Part shown: positions 1-5,759 of the stretch, one piece after another
Layout of the letters: each line of letters starts with the position of its first letter
Position numbering within the stretch: the stretch's first letter is position 1
Assembly: GCA_045636945.1 (NCBI GenBank)
Contig: JAZTYO010000026.1
Location: 1 to 8,054 of the forward strand
Length of the DNA stretch: 8,054 nucleotides
Source: UMGS172 sp045636945
GTDB taxonomy: Bacteria; Bacillota; Clostridia; Oscillospirales; Acutalibacteraceae
Direction of reading: 5' to 3'
Position numbers and translations under genes: made by a program
The notes under the pieces: model-generated
Told to the model about the DNA's origin: nothing
Databases searched by the model: none
The model's input: the letters and a program-made list of their open reading frames with translations, nothing else

Positions 1-11
1 TCAAGTTTCAT
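1..11 (-). CDS. Start of a leftward gene, putative IS200-type transposase (5' fragment only)
   Basis: On the minus strand an AGGAGG ribosome binding site (20-25) sits 8 nt before an ATG at 11-9, followed by AAA, CTT and the first two bases GA of a fourth codon, giving Met-Lys-Leu-(Asp or Glu). Only this much is in the window. The site strength and spacing support a real start. The start codon lies in the 5-nt loop of a 6-bp hairpin (TCAAGT at 1-6 with ACTTGA at 12-17), and the ribosome binding site lies in a longer stem just before it, so translation is probably restrained. Assignment as tnpA rests on this leader architecture plus the MKL(D/E) beginning; any other leftward gene is possible. 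Confidence 0.45.
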
Positions 12-18
12 ACTTGAT

Positions 19-77
19 TCCTCCTTCGTCTTTTTGTTGTGGTTGGCAAACCCACTTCTATTTTAGACGAAGGAGGA
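19..77 (-). promoter_or_regulatory. 13-bp inverted repeat masking a ribosome binding site
   Basis: TCCTCCTTCGTCT (19-31) and AGACGAAGGAGGA (65-77) are perfect reverse complements separated by 33 nt. In a minus-strand transcript the anti-SD arm (77-65) comes first and the SD arm (31-19) second, so the whole AAGGAGGA of the gene starting at 11 would be paired. This is the expected layout of an SD-sequestering leader hairpin such as that of IS200 tnpA. A competing reading: a possible promoter (TAGAAA at 88-83, 17 nt, TAAAAT at 65-60) would begin RNA at about 53, inside the loop, leaving only the SD arm transcribed. In that case the repeat could be a DNA operator, or could act only on read-through RNA from upstream. 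Confidence 0.6.
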
Positions 78-110
78 TTCTTTTTCTACTCATAGCTAAA
101 GCTTTTTGGA

Positions 111-131
111 ACTACCAGCACTGCTGGTAGT
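111..131. repeat. 21-bp near-perfect palindrome (10-bp arms, 1-nt centre)
   Basis: ACTACCAGCA (111-120) and TGCTGGTAGT (122-131) are exact reverse complements around a single C at 121. Neither strand has a T-tract directly after it, so it is not a terminator. It lies between the sbcC-type operon terminator and the leader hairpin of the leftward gene. The best interpretation is the subterminal hairpin of an IS200/IS605 end that the Y1 transposase binds as single-stranded DNA; a stand-alone REP-like element is the alternative. A real extruded hairpin would need a few unpaired bases at the tip, roughly 8 or 9 bp of stem. Confidence 0.75.
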
Positions 132-150
132 ATTCGTTACACAATAAAAC

Positions 151-182
151 AGCCTTATGAAACCGCCAAGCTTCATAAGGCT
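151..182 (-). terminator. Rho-independent terminator of the LRR-nth-sbcD-sbcC-like operon
   Basis: AGCCTTATGAA (151-161) pairs perfectly with TTCATAAGGCT (172-182), an 11-bp stem with a 10-nt loop. On the minus strand it begins 5 nt after the TAA of the ATPase gene and is followed by GTTTTATTG. The plus strand also ends in TTTATTTTA, so it may work in both directions and shield the operon from transcription entering from the putative insertion sequence. Confidence 0.85.
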
Positions 183-187
183 TTATT

Positions 188-2479
188 TTAACACCTGCTG
201 CTATGACAGGTAAGATAGATTATCTGTTGTTCATCAGAAAGTTTTTTGAGTAGACTCATAGCATTACTTAACCTTTGGTCGTCAAGATTGACAAACGGGT
301 CGTCAAGTATAAGCATCGGTTTTTCACCGTCGTACAATGCATCGGTCAAAGCCATTCGCATTGCAATATCTATCATATCGCGTACACCGTGGCTGAAAAA
401 CTCTTTATCTCTTGAAGCACCGTTTTTGTTAAGGCGTACCTCAAGGTCAGTGTTTATCATACTGCCCTGTTCTTCGCCCATTATGATGCCCGAATACTTT
501 TCAAAGCCTTGGGTCATACGGTCAAGATATTTTAAGGAAAGGTCATTTTTGGACTCTTTAAGCAACTCGAGTGTTGTCTTGAGTACCAAATATTTTCTCT
601 CCATCTCACACTTTTGCTCTTTGGCATTTTCGAGGTCTTCTTCTATTGTATCAAGACCGTCACATTCGGCAGTGAGCTTGCGTGCCGAAATTTCCAAGGA
701 CGATATTTCTCTATCAAGCGCCGACAACTGTGAGGTTGTTTCGCCTTCTTCTCTCACAAGCTCGTCCTTATCGGCAGGTGCAGTATCAGACACCTCTGAA
801 GCAACCGTTTCGGGTATTTCGGCAAGCTTTTGCTTGGCTTCGGCTATACCCTTTTCTGCCAAATCAGCTAAATTCAAATCAGCCTTAACGGTATTAAGTC
901 GGTCGGGGAAATCACCCTCAAGACCTATTCCGTATTCCGAGAAGAACTCGGTCAACTCCTGCTTGCAGCCCGTTGCTCTGTCACGCTTTAAGGCGAGTTT
1001 TTGTTCTGCATCGGCAACCGAATTCAACAGCTTTGCACGGTCTCTGAGATTCTGTGCAACGGTTTCCAAAACCTCCGATGGCTCGGAATCGGAGTACTTT
1101 GACGTGAAACCGATGATTTTTGCCTCGGCTGATTCTATCTTCTCCAAAAGGCTGTTGTACTCAAATTGTACGTCATTCAAATACTTTTGTGAAGCACCGT
1201 TTGAGGATATCATATTTTTGAGGTAGACAAAACCGCCTGCACCCAATAAAATAATTCCCAACGCCAACACAGCAATGCCGACAATCAACTGCCAAATCAT
1301 TGCAACTGCGCCGAGTACGGCAAGCACTATTGCCAAAATGATAAGCGGTTTGACTGCGGTTTTACCCGAAGGTGTTGCCTCTTTGTTGCTTTCAAGCTGA
1401 ACTGCCAAAGCCTCAGCAGATGCCTTATCCCTTATGTTTTGATTGATAAGCACACGGCAATCGGATATCTCCTGCTCGGTCGGGATATTGTCACCGAAAT
1501 ATCGGTTTAAATCCTCAAGCTCCTGACGGTCGTCAGAGTCTGCCTCTAAAACACCGATTTCTGCAACCATTTCGGAGTACATCCTTGCAGTATCGGACAT
1601 TTCCAAAAGCGTTGCTTCATCAGGCATACCGTTGGGATAACGAAGCTTAAGCGACGTCGCCTTAATGTTGAGTTTGGATAGCTTATCAGCCCATTCTTCA
1701 CGTCGCTTAGCCTGCTCAACCGTAGCCGCCTGTTCTGAAAGCTCGGTGATTTTCTTGCGGATTGCCGTTATTTCATCGGCAATTTCTTCACGTTGTTTCT
1801 TATATCCGTCAAGCTTTTGCAGAACGTTGTCGAGGTTTTGAGCTGCCGTTTGAGCATCGTTTTTCTTCTGTTCAAGTGTTTGAATTTCAGCACTTTTGTC
1901 AGCAATAGCACCTCTTGCACCGTTCAGAACACTGTACTCTCTAATGCGTTTTTCGAGCACACTGACAGCATTATCAAAATTATTGATATCGTCACTGTTT
2001 TCAACAAGACCCGTCAGCTTTGCTCTTAAACTGTTGTTCATCTCGGTCGACGGCTTGGTCTGAGGCATATAAATACTTCGCTCAAAGCTTTCGGCGTCGA
2101 TTCCGAACAACATACCGCCTATATCGTCGGTCAATTCGGCGGTTGGCTTGTTGGTTTTAAGGTCATACACCGTGCAGGTATCGTCCTTTTCCTTGGCGGC
2201 AAAATACCTTTCGATACGATACTGCTTGTCGCCCATCTCAAAGTCGAGTGTGCCACCGAAAGCACCGCCCTGCCAAGGGGTGTACTTCTTGCGGTCGTTT
2301 TCATCAATACTGCGCTTGGTGGTCTGTGAAAGCCCGTAGAACATTGACTTGATGAACACCGCCAAGGTCGACTTTCCAAAGCCATTATCCTCTTTAATGA
2401 CGGTCAAACCGCCATTAAAATCAATGTCTGCAGCTTGCAAGGTGCCAAAATTTTCGATATGACATTTGATAAGCTTCAT
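188..2479 (-). CDS. SbcC/Rad50/YhaN-like coiled-coil ATPase with central transmembrane hairpin
   Basis: 763-aa ABC-type ATPase of the SMC/Rad50/SbcC group, expected to work with the metallophosphoesterase encoded just before it in processing DNA ends. The N-terminal half-domain has IENFG (8-12) and the P-loop EDNGFGKST (30-38). Then come long coiled coils (roughly 190-350 and 430-660). The C-terminal half has the signature-like FFSHGVRD (694-701), Walker B MLILDDP (722-728) and H-loop His759. The middle has two hydrophobic helices (about 379-396 and 398-420) and no CxxC zinc hook, so the coiled-coil tip is probably membrane-anchored. This resembles Bacillus YhaN more than E. coli SbcC, and it is shorter than either. 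The first P-loop glycine is Glu30, which I believe is usual in clostridial relatives. I start at the ATG at 2479, which shares its A with the upstream TGA and has GGGAGG (2487-2492) 7 nt before it. An in-frame ATG at 2518 would add 13 residues without such a site. Confidence 0.88.
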   Translation of the reverse strand: MKLIKCHIENFGTLQAADIDFNGGLTVIKEDNGFGKSTLAVFIKSMFYGLSQTTKRSIDENDRKKYTPWQGGAFGGTLDFEMGDKQYRIERYFAAKEKDDTCTVYDLKTNKPTAELTDDIGGMLFGIDAESFERSIYMPQTKPSTEMNNSLRAKLTGLVENSDDINNFDNAVSVLEKRIREYSVLNGARGAIADKSAEIQTLEQKKNDAQTAAQNLDNVLQKLDGYKKQREEIADEITAIRKKITELSEQAATVEQAKRREEWADKLSKLNIKATSLKLRYPNGMPDEATLLEMSDTARMYSEMVAEIGVLEADSDDRQELEDLNRYFGDNIPTEQEISDCRVLINQNIRDKASAEALAVQLESNKEATPSGKTAVKPLIILAIVLAVLGAVAMIWQLIVGIAVLALGIILLGAGGFVYLKNMISSNGASQKYLNDVQFEYNSLLEKIESAEAKIIGFTSKYSDSEPSEVLETVAQNLRDRAKLLNSVADAEQKLALKRDRATGCKQELTEFFSEYGIGLEGDFPDRLNTVKADLNLADLAEKGIAEAKQKLAEIPETVASEVSDTAPADKDELVREEGETTSQLSALDREISSLEISARKLTAECDGLDTIEEDLENAKEQKCEMERKYLVLKTTLELLKESKNDLSLKYLDRMTQGFEKYSGIIMGEEQGSMINTDLEVRLNKNGASRDKEFFSHGVRDMIDIAMRMALTDALYDGEKPMLILDDPFVNLDDQRLSNAMSLLKKLSDEQQIIYLTCHSSRC
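1220..1345 (-). other. Transmembrane hairpin encoded in the middle of the Rad50/YhaN-like ATPase
   Basis: Residues 379-420 of the ATPase are almost wholly hydrophobic: LIILAIVLAVLGAVAMIW, a short QL turn, then a second stretch ending GGFVYL and followed by Lys-Asn. Lys377 before and Lys421 after would put both ends on the cytoplasmic side, leaving a re-entrant hairpin. It lies near the centre of the protein (763 aa), exactly where the coiled coil turns back on itself. Confidence 0.8.
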
Positions 2480-3549
2480 CACAGTACCTCCCGTCCACCG
2501 AGTGCCGCTAATCCACACTCGATAACACTGTTGCGAAGGTCCTCGGGCAGGTCGGAAGCCATAACCTTGCGTATAAACTCACCCTTTAGTGAAATATCGT
2601 TTACATAGTCCTCGGGGTGCAGTTCGATACGGGTTTTATCCGACATTTTTGCAAACCAGAATTTTTCATTAAGGTGCTTTGTCCAATAGTCCAAATCCTT
2701 ACGTGCATCGGCAGGAATATTACCCACCAACACAACCTTTACCATAGCATTTTCCGAAACCGATGCAACCGACTTGTCGATTGCTTTTAAAATATCCGAT
2801 GCATCGAAAAGTCCCGAAACATCGCACTGAATCTCCAAAATATCTCGGCTCGAGTTTTTGATGAACTCCATATTATAGGTGTTGTCTTCCGAAATATCAA
2901 GCACAACAAAGCCTTTTTCGTCACACTCGTCAAAGCCTCTACCCTCAAGGCAACCCGAGTAGCACCAAATACCATCCTTGCCCAAGGGTCCTTGCATAAA
3001 CTTGTGGTAGTGTCCCAAGGCAAGATAATCTATTCCCTTATCGGCAAGCTCGTTTCGGTTGACCGAGTCCTCGCCCGACGACGTGGTCAACTGTCCGTGC
3101 ATTGTAACAATATTAAACTTATCCGATTCAAGTTCAAGACTGCCGTAAATGTGACGGCAGTTATCAGATGTCAATTCGGCACCCGTAATGCAAACATTTT
3201 CGTATGTAAAGCTTGTCCATACATTGCCGAAAAACTTGAAATTTCTTGGCAAATCACACTGAAGCAAGCCTTTACCTGCATCGTGGTTGCCCGGAAGATA
3301 CAAAAATTCAACGTCTGCACATTCCTTTATCTTTCCCAACACAGTATCACTTGTTGTGGCAAGGATACGGTTGGTGTCAAAAAGGTCGCCCGCAATTATA
3401 ACGGCCTTTACACCGTTAGCTTTAGCATAATCGGCCATACGGCAAAAGGACATTATAATCTCCTTTTTGCGTTCGCGCGACTTAGATGCAGGCAGATTCG
3501 ACTCTAATTTTGAATCAAGATGAATATCGCCGCAATGAATGATCTTCAT
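2479..3549 (-). CDS. SbcD/Mre11/YhaO-like metallophosphoesterase (DNA nuclease subunit)
   Basis: 356-aa calcineurin-like phosphoesterase with all the metal-binding motifs of Mre11/SbcD nucleases in order: GDIH (Asp8, His10), GDLFD (Asp55), GNHD (Asn88, His89), MHG (His151) and GHYH (His180, His182). The family is Mn-dependent and cuts DNA ends and hairpins in complex with a Rad50/SbcC-type ATPase, and the next gene encodes one. The region after about residue 235 is a smaller C-terminal part that in this family holds the ATPase-contact segment; I see no clear motif there. Start: ATG at 3549 with AAAGGG 8 nt upstream (3558-3563), giving the expected MKIIHCGDIH beginning. The gene follows nth after 19 nt and its TGA overlaps the ATPase ATG by one base, indicating translational coupling of the two subunits. 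Length and partner fit YhaO-YhaN at least as well as SbcD-SbcC, so I give no symbol. Confidence 0.92.
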   Translation of the reverse strand: MKIIHCGDIHLDSKLESNLPASKSRERKKEIIMSFCRMADYAKANGVKAVIIAGDLFDTNRILATTSDTVLGKIKECADVEFLYLPGNHDAGKGLLQCDLPRNFKFFGNVWTSFTYENVCITGAELTSDNCRHIYGSLELESDKFNIVTMHGQLTTSSGEDSVNRNELADKGIDYLALGHYHKFMQGPLGKDGIWCYSGCLEGRGFDECDEKGFVVLDISEDNTYNMEFIKNSSRDILEIQCDVSGLFDASDILKAIDKSVASVSENAMVKVVLVGNIPADARKDLDYWTKHLNEKFWFAKMSDKTRIELHPEDYVNDISLKGEFIRKVMASDLPEDLRNSVIECGLAALGGREVL

Positions 3550-3568
3550 ACTTTAAACCCTTTACCTC

Positions 3569-4225
3569 TTACTTCTTTTTGTAATCTAAATGCTTTTCGC
3601 AAAAGCTCTCAAAACAACAGTTTTCGCACATTGCCTTTCGTGCCGTGCAAACTGCACGTCCGTGCAACACTGCCCTATGGCAAAAGCCGTTGGACTTATC
3701 GGGCGGTAAAATCTCACGCATTTCCTTTTCGACCTTTATAGGGTCGGTGGTCTTAACAAAGCCAATTCTGTTACAAAGACGGATGAAATGCGTATCGGTA
3801 ACAACGGCAGGCTTGCCGTAAATATCACCCACAACGAGGTTGGCCGTTTTTCGCCCGACACCGGGAAGCTTTATCAATTCTTCAACGGTATCGGGAACAA
3901 CTCCGCCGTACTGTTCGGTTAGCATAACACCGATACCCTTAAGGTCGGCTGCCTTGGTCTTGTACAGCCCGCAGGTCTTGATAAACTCCTCTATCTCTGA
4001 AATATCGGCCTTAGCCATACTTTCGGCATCGGGGAATCTTTCAAACAGTTTTGGTGTAACAATATTAACCCTTGCATCGGTGCATTGTGCCGAAAGTCGT
4101 GTTGCGATAAGCAACTGAAACGCATCACCCTCGCGGTAATCCAACGAGCAAACGGCACCCGTATATTCTTTTTCAAAAAGCTCGGAAACTTTTTGACCTA
4201 GTATCTTTTTATCTTTTTTATTCAT
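3569..4225 (-). CDS. nth: Endonuclease III (base-excision DNA glycosylase/AP lyase)
   Basis: 218-aa HhH-GPD DNA glycosylase that removes oxidised pyrimidines and nicks the abasic site. The helix-hairpin-helix LPGVGRKTANLVV (120-132) contains catalytic Lys126, and VVTDTHF (141-147) contains catalytic Asp144. The 18-residue spacing is the same as Lys120/Asp138 of E. coli Nth. The C-terminus has the 4Fe-4S loop as Cys193-x6-Cys200-x2-Cys203-x5-Cys209, with all four ligands present and an extra Cys204. Length matches the family (E. coli 211 aa). The gene begins only 9 nt after the LRR lipoprotein stop, and the preceding sequence is A/T-rich with no convincing Shine-Dalgarno, so translation may depend on ribosomes arriving from the upstream gene. 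It is followed closely by the SbcD-like nuclease, another repair function. Confidence 0.96.
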   Translation of the reverse strand: MNKKDKKILGQKVSELFEKEYTGAVCSLDYREGDAFQLLIATRLSAQCTDARVNIVTPKLFERFPDAESMAKADISEIEEFIKTCGLYKTKAADLKGIGVMLTEQYGGVVPDTVEELIKLPGVGRKTANLVVGDIYGKPAVVTDTHFIRLCNRIGFVKTTDPIKVEKEMREILPPDKSNGFCHRAVLHGRAVCTARKAMCENCCFESFCEKHLDYKKK

Positions 4226-4234
4226 AATGTTTAT

Positions 4235-5605
4235 TTATTTCTGCGGTTTCCAGCTTATTCCGAAGCCTTGACCCCAGTTGCTGGTATCGAGTGAGCCTTT
4301 TTCCTTTTGGATGGTCACACGGTAGAGATAAGTACAGGACTTAAATGCGTTTTCTCCAACCGAAGTAACCGATGCAGGCAAGGTTATGTTGCGAATGGTC
4401 CAACACTCCTCGAAGGCATACGCACCGATAGTGTGAAGACTGTTTCCAAGTTCGATTTTAGACAATGCAACGCAACGCGAGAACGAGCCTTTGCCAACCG
4501 ACAAAAGTGTGTTGGGGAAGGTCACTTTATCAAACTTAATACACTGCTTGAAGGCATAATCACCCACCATTGAAAGGTTTTCGGGCATCACAGGAGTTTC
4601 AAGCGACTCACACTCGGCAAAAGCGTAGTTGCCGATGGTAATAACCGATTTGGGAATTTCTATTGTAGTAAGTGCTTTGCAACCGTTGAACATACTGTCA
4701 GGAATAACAGTGAGTGTTGACGGCAATTTGACCGATTCAAGCTTGGCGCAACCATTGAAGCACGAGCCAAGGTTGGTAGCCGTTTCGGGCAAAATGACTT
4801 CAACAATGGGTGCCTCTGCAAATGCATTATTGCCGATTGTTTTCAAGCCGTCGTTAAGAGTTATTCCCTGAAGTTTGGAGCAAAGCATAAAGGCTTTTGC
4901 ACCTATTTCTTTAAGCCCTTTACCCGAAGTAAAGTTTTTAAGCGAACCACATTCTTCAAAACAACTTTCACCCAAAACCTCTACACTGTCGGGCAAGGTG
5001 ATGTCTTCCAGCGCCTTGCAACCGCAGAAAGCGTATTTGCCAACGGTGGTCAATGTATCGGGAAGGTCAATCGACGTCATTGCATGGCAGGAATAAAAAG
5101 CATACGGCTTTATTTCAACAGTACCCGATTTAAAATTAACCTTTTCGAGGTTGAGGCACTGATAAAATGCATTATCGGGAACAACCTTTACGGTCGACGG
5201 CAGTGTAACCATTTTAAGACCGTTACAGAAGCTGAACACACCTGCACCAAGAACCTCAACGCCCTCGGGGAGCTCAATAATCGTCAAATTAGAGCAACGG
5301 CTAAAGGCCTCTGCGCCGATTTCTGAAACACTGTTAGGAACCTTAATCGAGGTTATATTGGCGCGGTTTTTAAAAATACCTTCAGATATAAGTTTTACCG
5401 GTTCACCTTTAAGCTTTTCGGGTATGACAACCTCCCCACCGTTGCCAACATATTCTATAAGTTCAACACGACCATTATATACCTTATACTTAAATCCGTC
5501 ACTTTCAAACATCATTCCCTCTGACGAGGAACAACCTACCAAAGCCGTCAAAAGTAATCCTATACTTACAACTAAGCTTAATATCATCCTTGCGGTACGC
5601 ATCAT
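4235..5605 (-). CDS. Secreted lipoprotein with BspA-type leucine-rich repeats (LRR_5)
   Basis: 456-aa predicted surface lipoprotein. Residues 1-24 form a signal peptide (Arg3, Arg6, then a hydrophobic core) ending in the lipobox LVGC with Cys25 as the lipidated residue. After a short Ser-rich linker, residues 33-83 form the usual N-terminal cap (YKVYNGRVELIEY, VVIPEKL). Residues 84-426 are 15 consecutive BspA-like repeats, 13 of 23 aa and two (numbers 8 and 9) of 22 aa. The consensus is LxxIxLPxxLxxIGxxAFxxCxx, followed by a 30-residue C-terminal cap. Such proteins mediate binding to host, matrix or other cells, but no ligand can be read from sequence. Start: ATG at 5605 has GGGAGG 8 nt upstream (5614-5619). 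A second Met follows directly, and the out-of-frame ATG at 5610 stops at once. It heads an apparent operon with three DNA repair genes. Confidence 0.93.
   Translation of the reverse strand: MMRTARMILSLVVSIGLLLTALVGCSSSEGMMFESDGFKYKVYNGRVELIEYVGNGGEVVIPEKLKGEPVKLISEGIFKNRANITSIKVPNSVSEIGAEAFSRCSNLTIIELPEGVEVLGAGVFSFCNGLKMVTLPSTVKVVPDNAFYQCLNLEKVNFKSGTVEIKPYAFYSCHAMTSIDLPDTLTTVGKYAFCGCKALEDITLPDSVEVLGESCFEECGSLKNFTSGKGLKEIGAKAFMLCSKLQGITLNDGLKTIGNNAFAEAPIVEVILPETATNLGSCFNGCAKLESVKLPSTLTVIPDSMFNGCKALTTIEIPKSVITIGNYAFAECESLETPVMPENLSMVGDYAFKQCIKFDKVTFPNTLLSVGKGSFSRCVALSKIELGNSLHTIGAYAFEECWTIRNITLPASVTSVGENAFKSCTYLYRVTIQKEKGSLDTSNWGQGFGISWKPQK
4328..5356 (-). repeat. Array of 15 leucine-rich repeats (LRR_5) with a cysteine ladder
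   Basis: Residues 84-426 of the lipoprotein. Repeats 1-7 and 10-15 are 23 residues; repeats 8 (245-266) and 9 (267-288) are 22. Fourteen of the 15 units have Cys near the end (position 21 of a 23-residue unit: FSRC, FYQC, FEEC, FNGC and so on). Repeat 8 ends FAEAP and lacks it. Position 18 is nearly always Phe. Confidence 0.9.
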
Positions 5606-5654
5606 AACATAAACCTCCCTTTAAAGGCGTGCTTTCACAAAAGGCTATATAATT

Positions 5655-5663
5655 ATTATAGCA
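5655..5663 (-). promoter_or_regulatory. Extended -10 promoter for the LRR-nth-sbcD-sbcC-like operon
   Basis: On the minus strand TGCTATAAT (5663-5655) is a perfect extended -10 element. No good -35 is present at 16-18 nt (the best is TACAAA), which an extended -10 can tolerate. Transcription would start at about 5648, leaving a leader of about 43 nt with GGGAGG before the lipoprotein ATG. It lies after the terminator of the GH16 gene, in the only sizeable gap upstream of the operon. Confidence 0.65.
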
Positions 5664-5716
5664 GATACCTTGTACGATTTGTAGTAAAAATGTAAACTTT
5701 TCAAAACTTTTTATAA

Positions 5717-5746
5717 AAAAGCCCTCGACCGAAATCGAAGGCTTTT
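5717..5746 (-). terminator. Rho-independent terminator after the GH16 lipoprotein gene
   Basis: AAAAGCC (5717-5723) pairs with GGCTTTT (5740-5746), and TCGA (5725-5728) pairs with TCGA (5735-5738), around one C/A mismatch and a 6-nt loop. On the minus strand the stem begins 13 nt after the stop codon and ends in a run of six T. The plus strand also ends in TTTT, so it may act in both directions. Confidence 0.88.
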
Positions 5747-5759
5747 ATACTTTTAAATT

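Larger units (their letters stand above)
1..140 (-). mobile_element. Probable end (tnpA-proximal) of an IS200/IS605-family element, running off the left edge
   Basis: Three things in the sequence point this way. There is a lone 21-bp palindrome (111-131) near the presumed outer end. Inside it lies an inverted repeat (19-31 with 65-77) that would sequester the ribosome binding site of a leftward gene. That gene then starts at position 11 with Met-Lys-Leu-(Asp/Glu). IS200/IS605 elements have no terminal inverted repeats but carry subterminal palindromes recognised by the TnpA (Y1) transposase, and in IS200 an SD-masking stem in the tnpA leader keeps transposition rare. Clostridial IS200-type transposases often begin 'MKLD', from memory of the family. 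The exact outer boundary cannot be set; it should fall between the palindrome (131) and the sbcC-type operon terminator (151). The transposase catalytic residues lie outside the window, so the call is inference. Confidence 0.55.

Noticed and set aside
19..95. Inverted repeat read as a plus-strand terminator (followed by TTCTTTTTC)
   Set aside because: A T-rich tract does follow on the plus strand, but the loop is 33 nt and nothing suggests a rightward gene ending at the left edge. The SD arm sits exactly before an ATG on the minus strand, which explains it better. Some terminator activity is not excluded.
65..95. AAGGAGGA on the plus strand as a ribosome binding site for a rightward small gene
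   Set aside because: No ATG, GTG or TTG follows at a usable distance; the match is the mirror arm of the leftward gene's site.
246..1226. Long open frame on the plus strand (326 aa)
   Set aside because: It is antisense to the coiled-coil ATPase gene, which has family motifs, a good start and operon context. The plus-strand product is Ser/Ala/Phe-rich low-information sequence with no recognisable domain.
2480..2518. 13-residue N-terminal extension of the ATPase (ATG at 2518)
   Set aside because: The extension has no ribosome binding site and runs over the end of the sbcD-like gene. The ATG at 2479 has GGGAGG at 7 nt and gives the family-typical start MKLIKCHIENFG.
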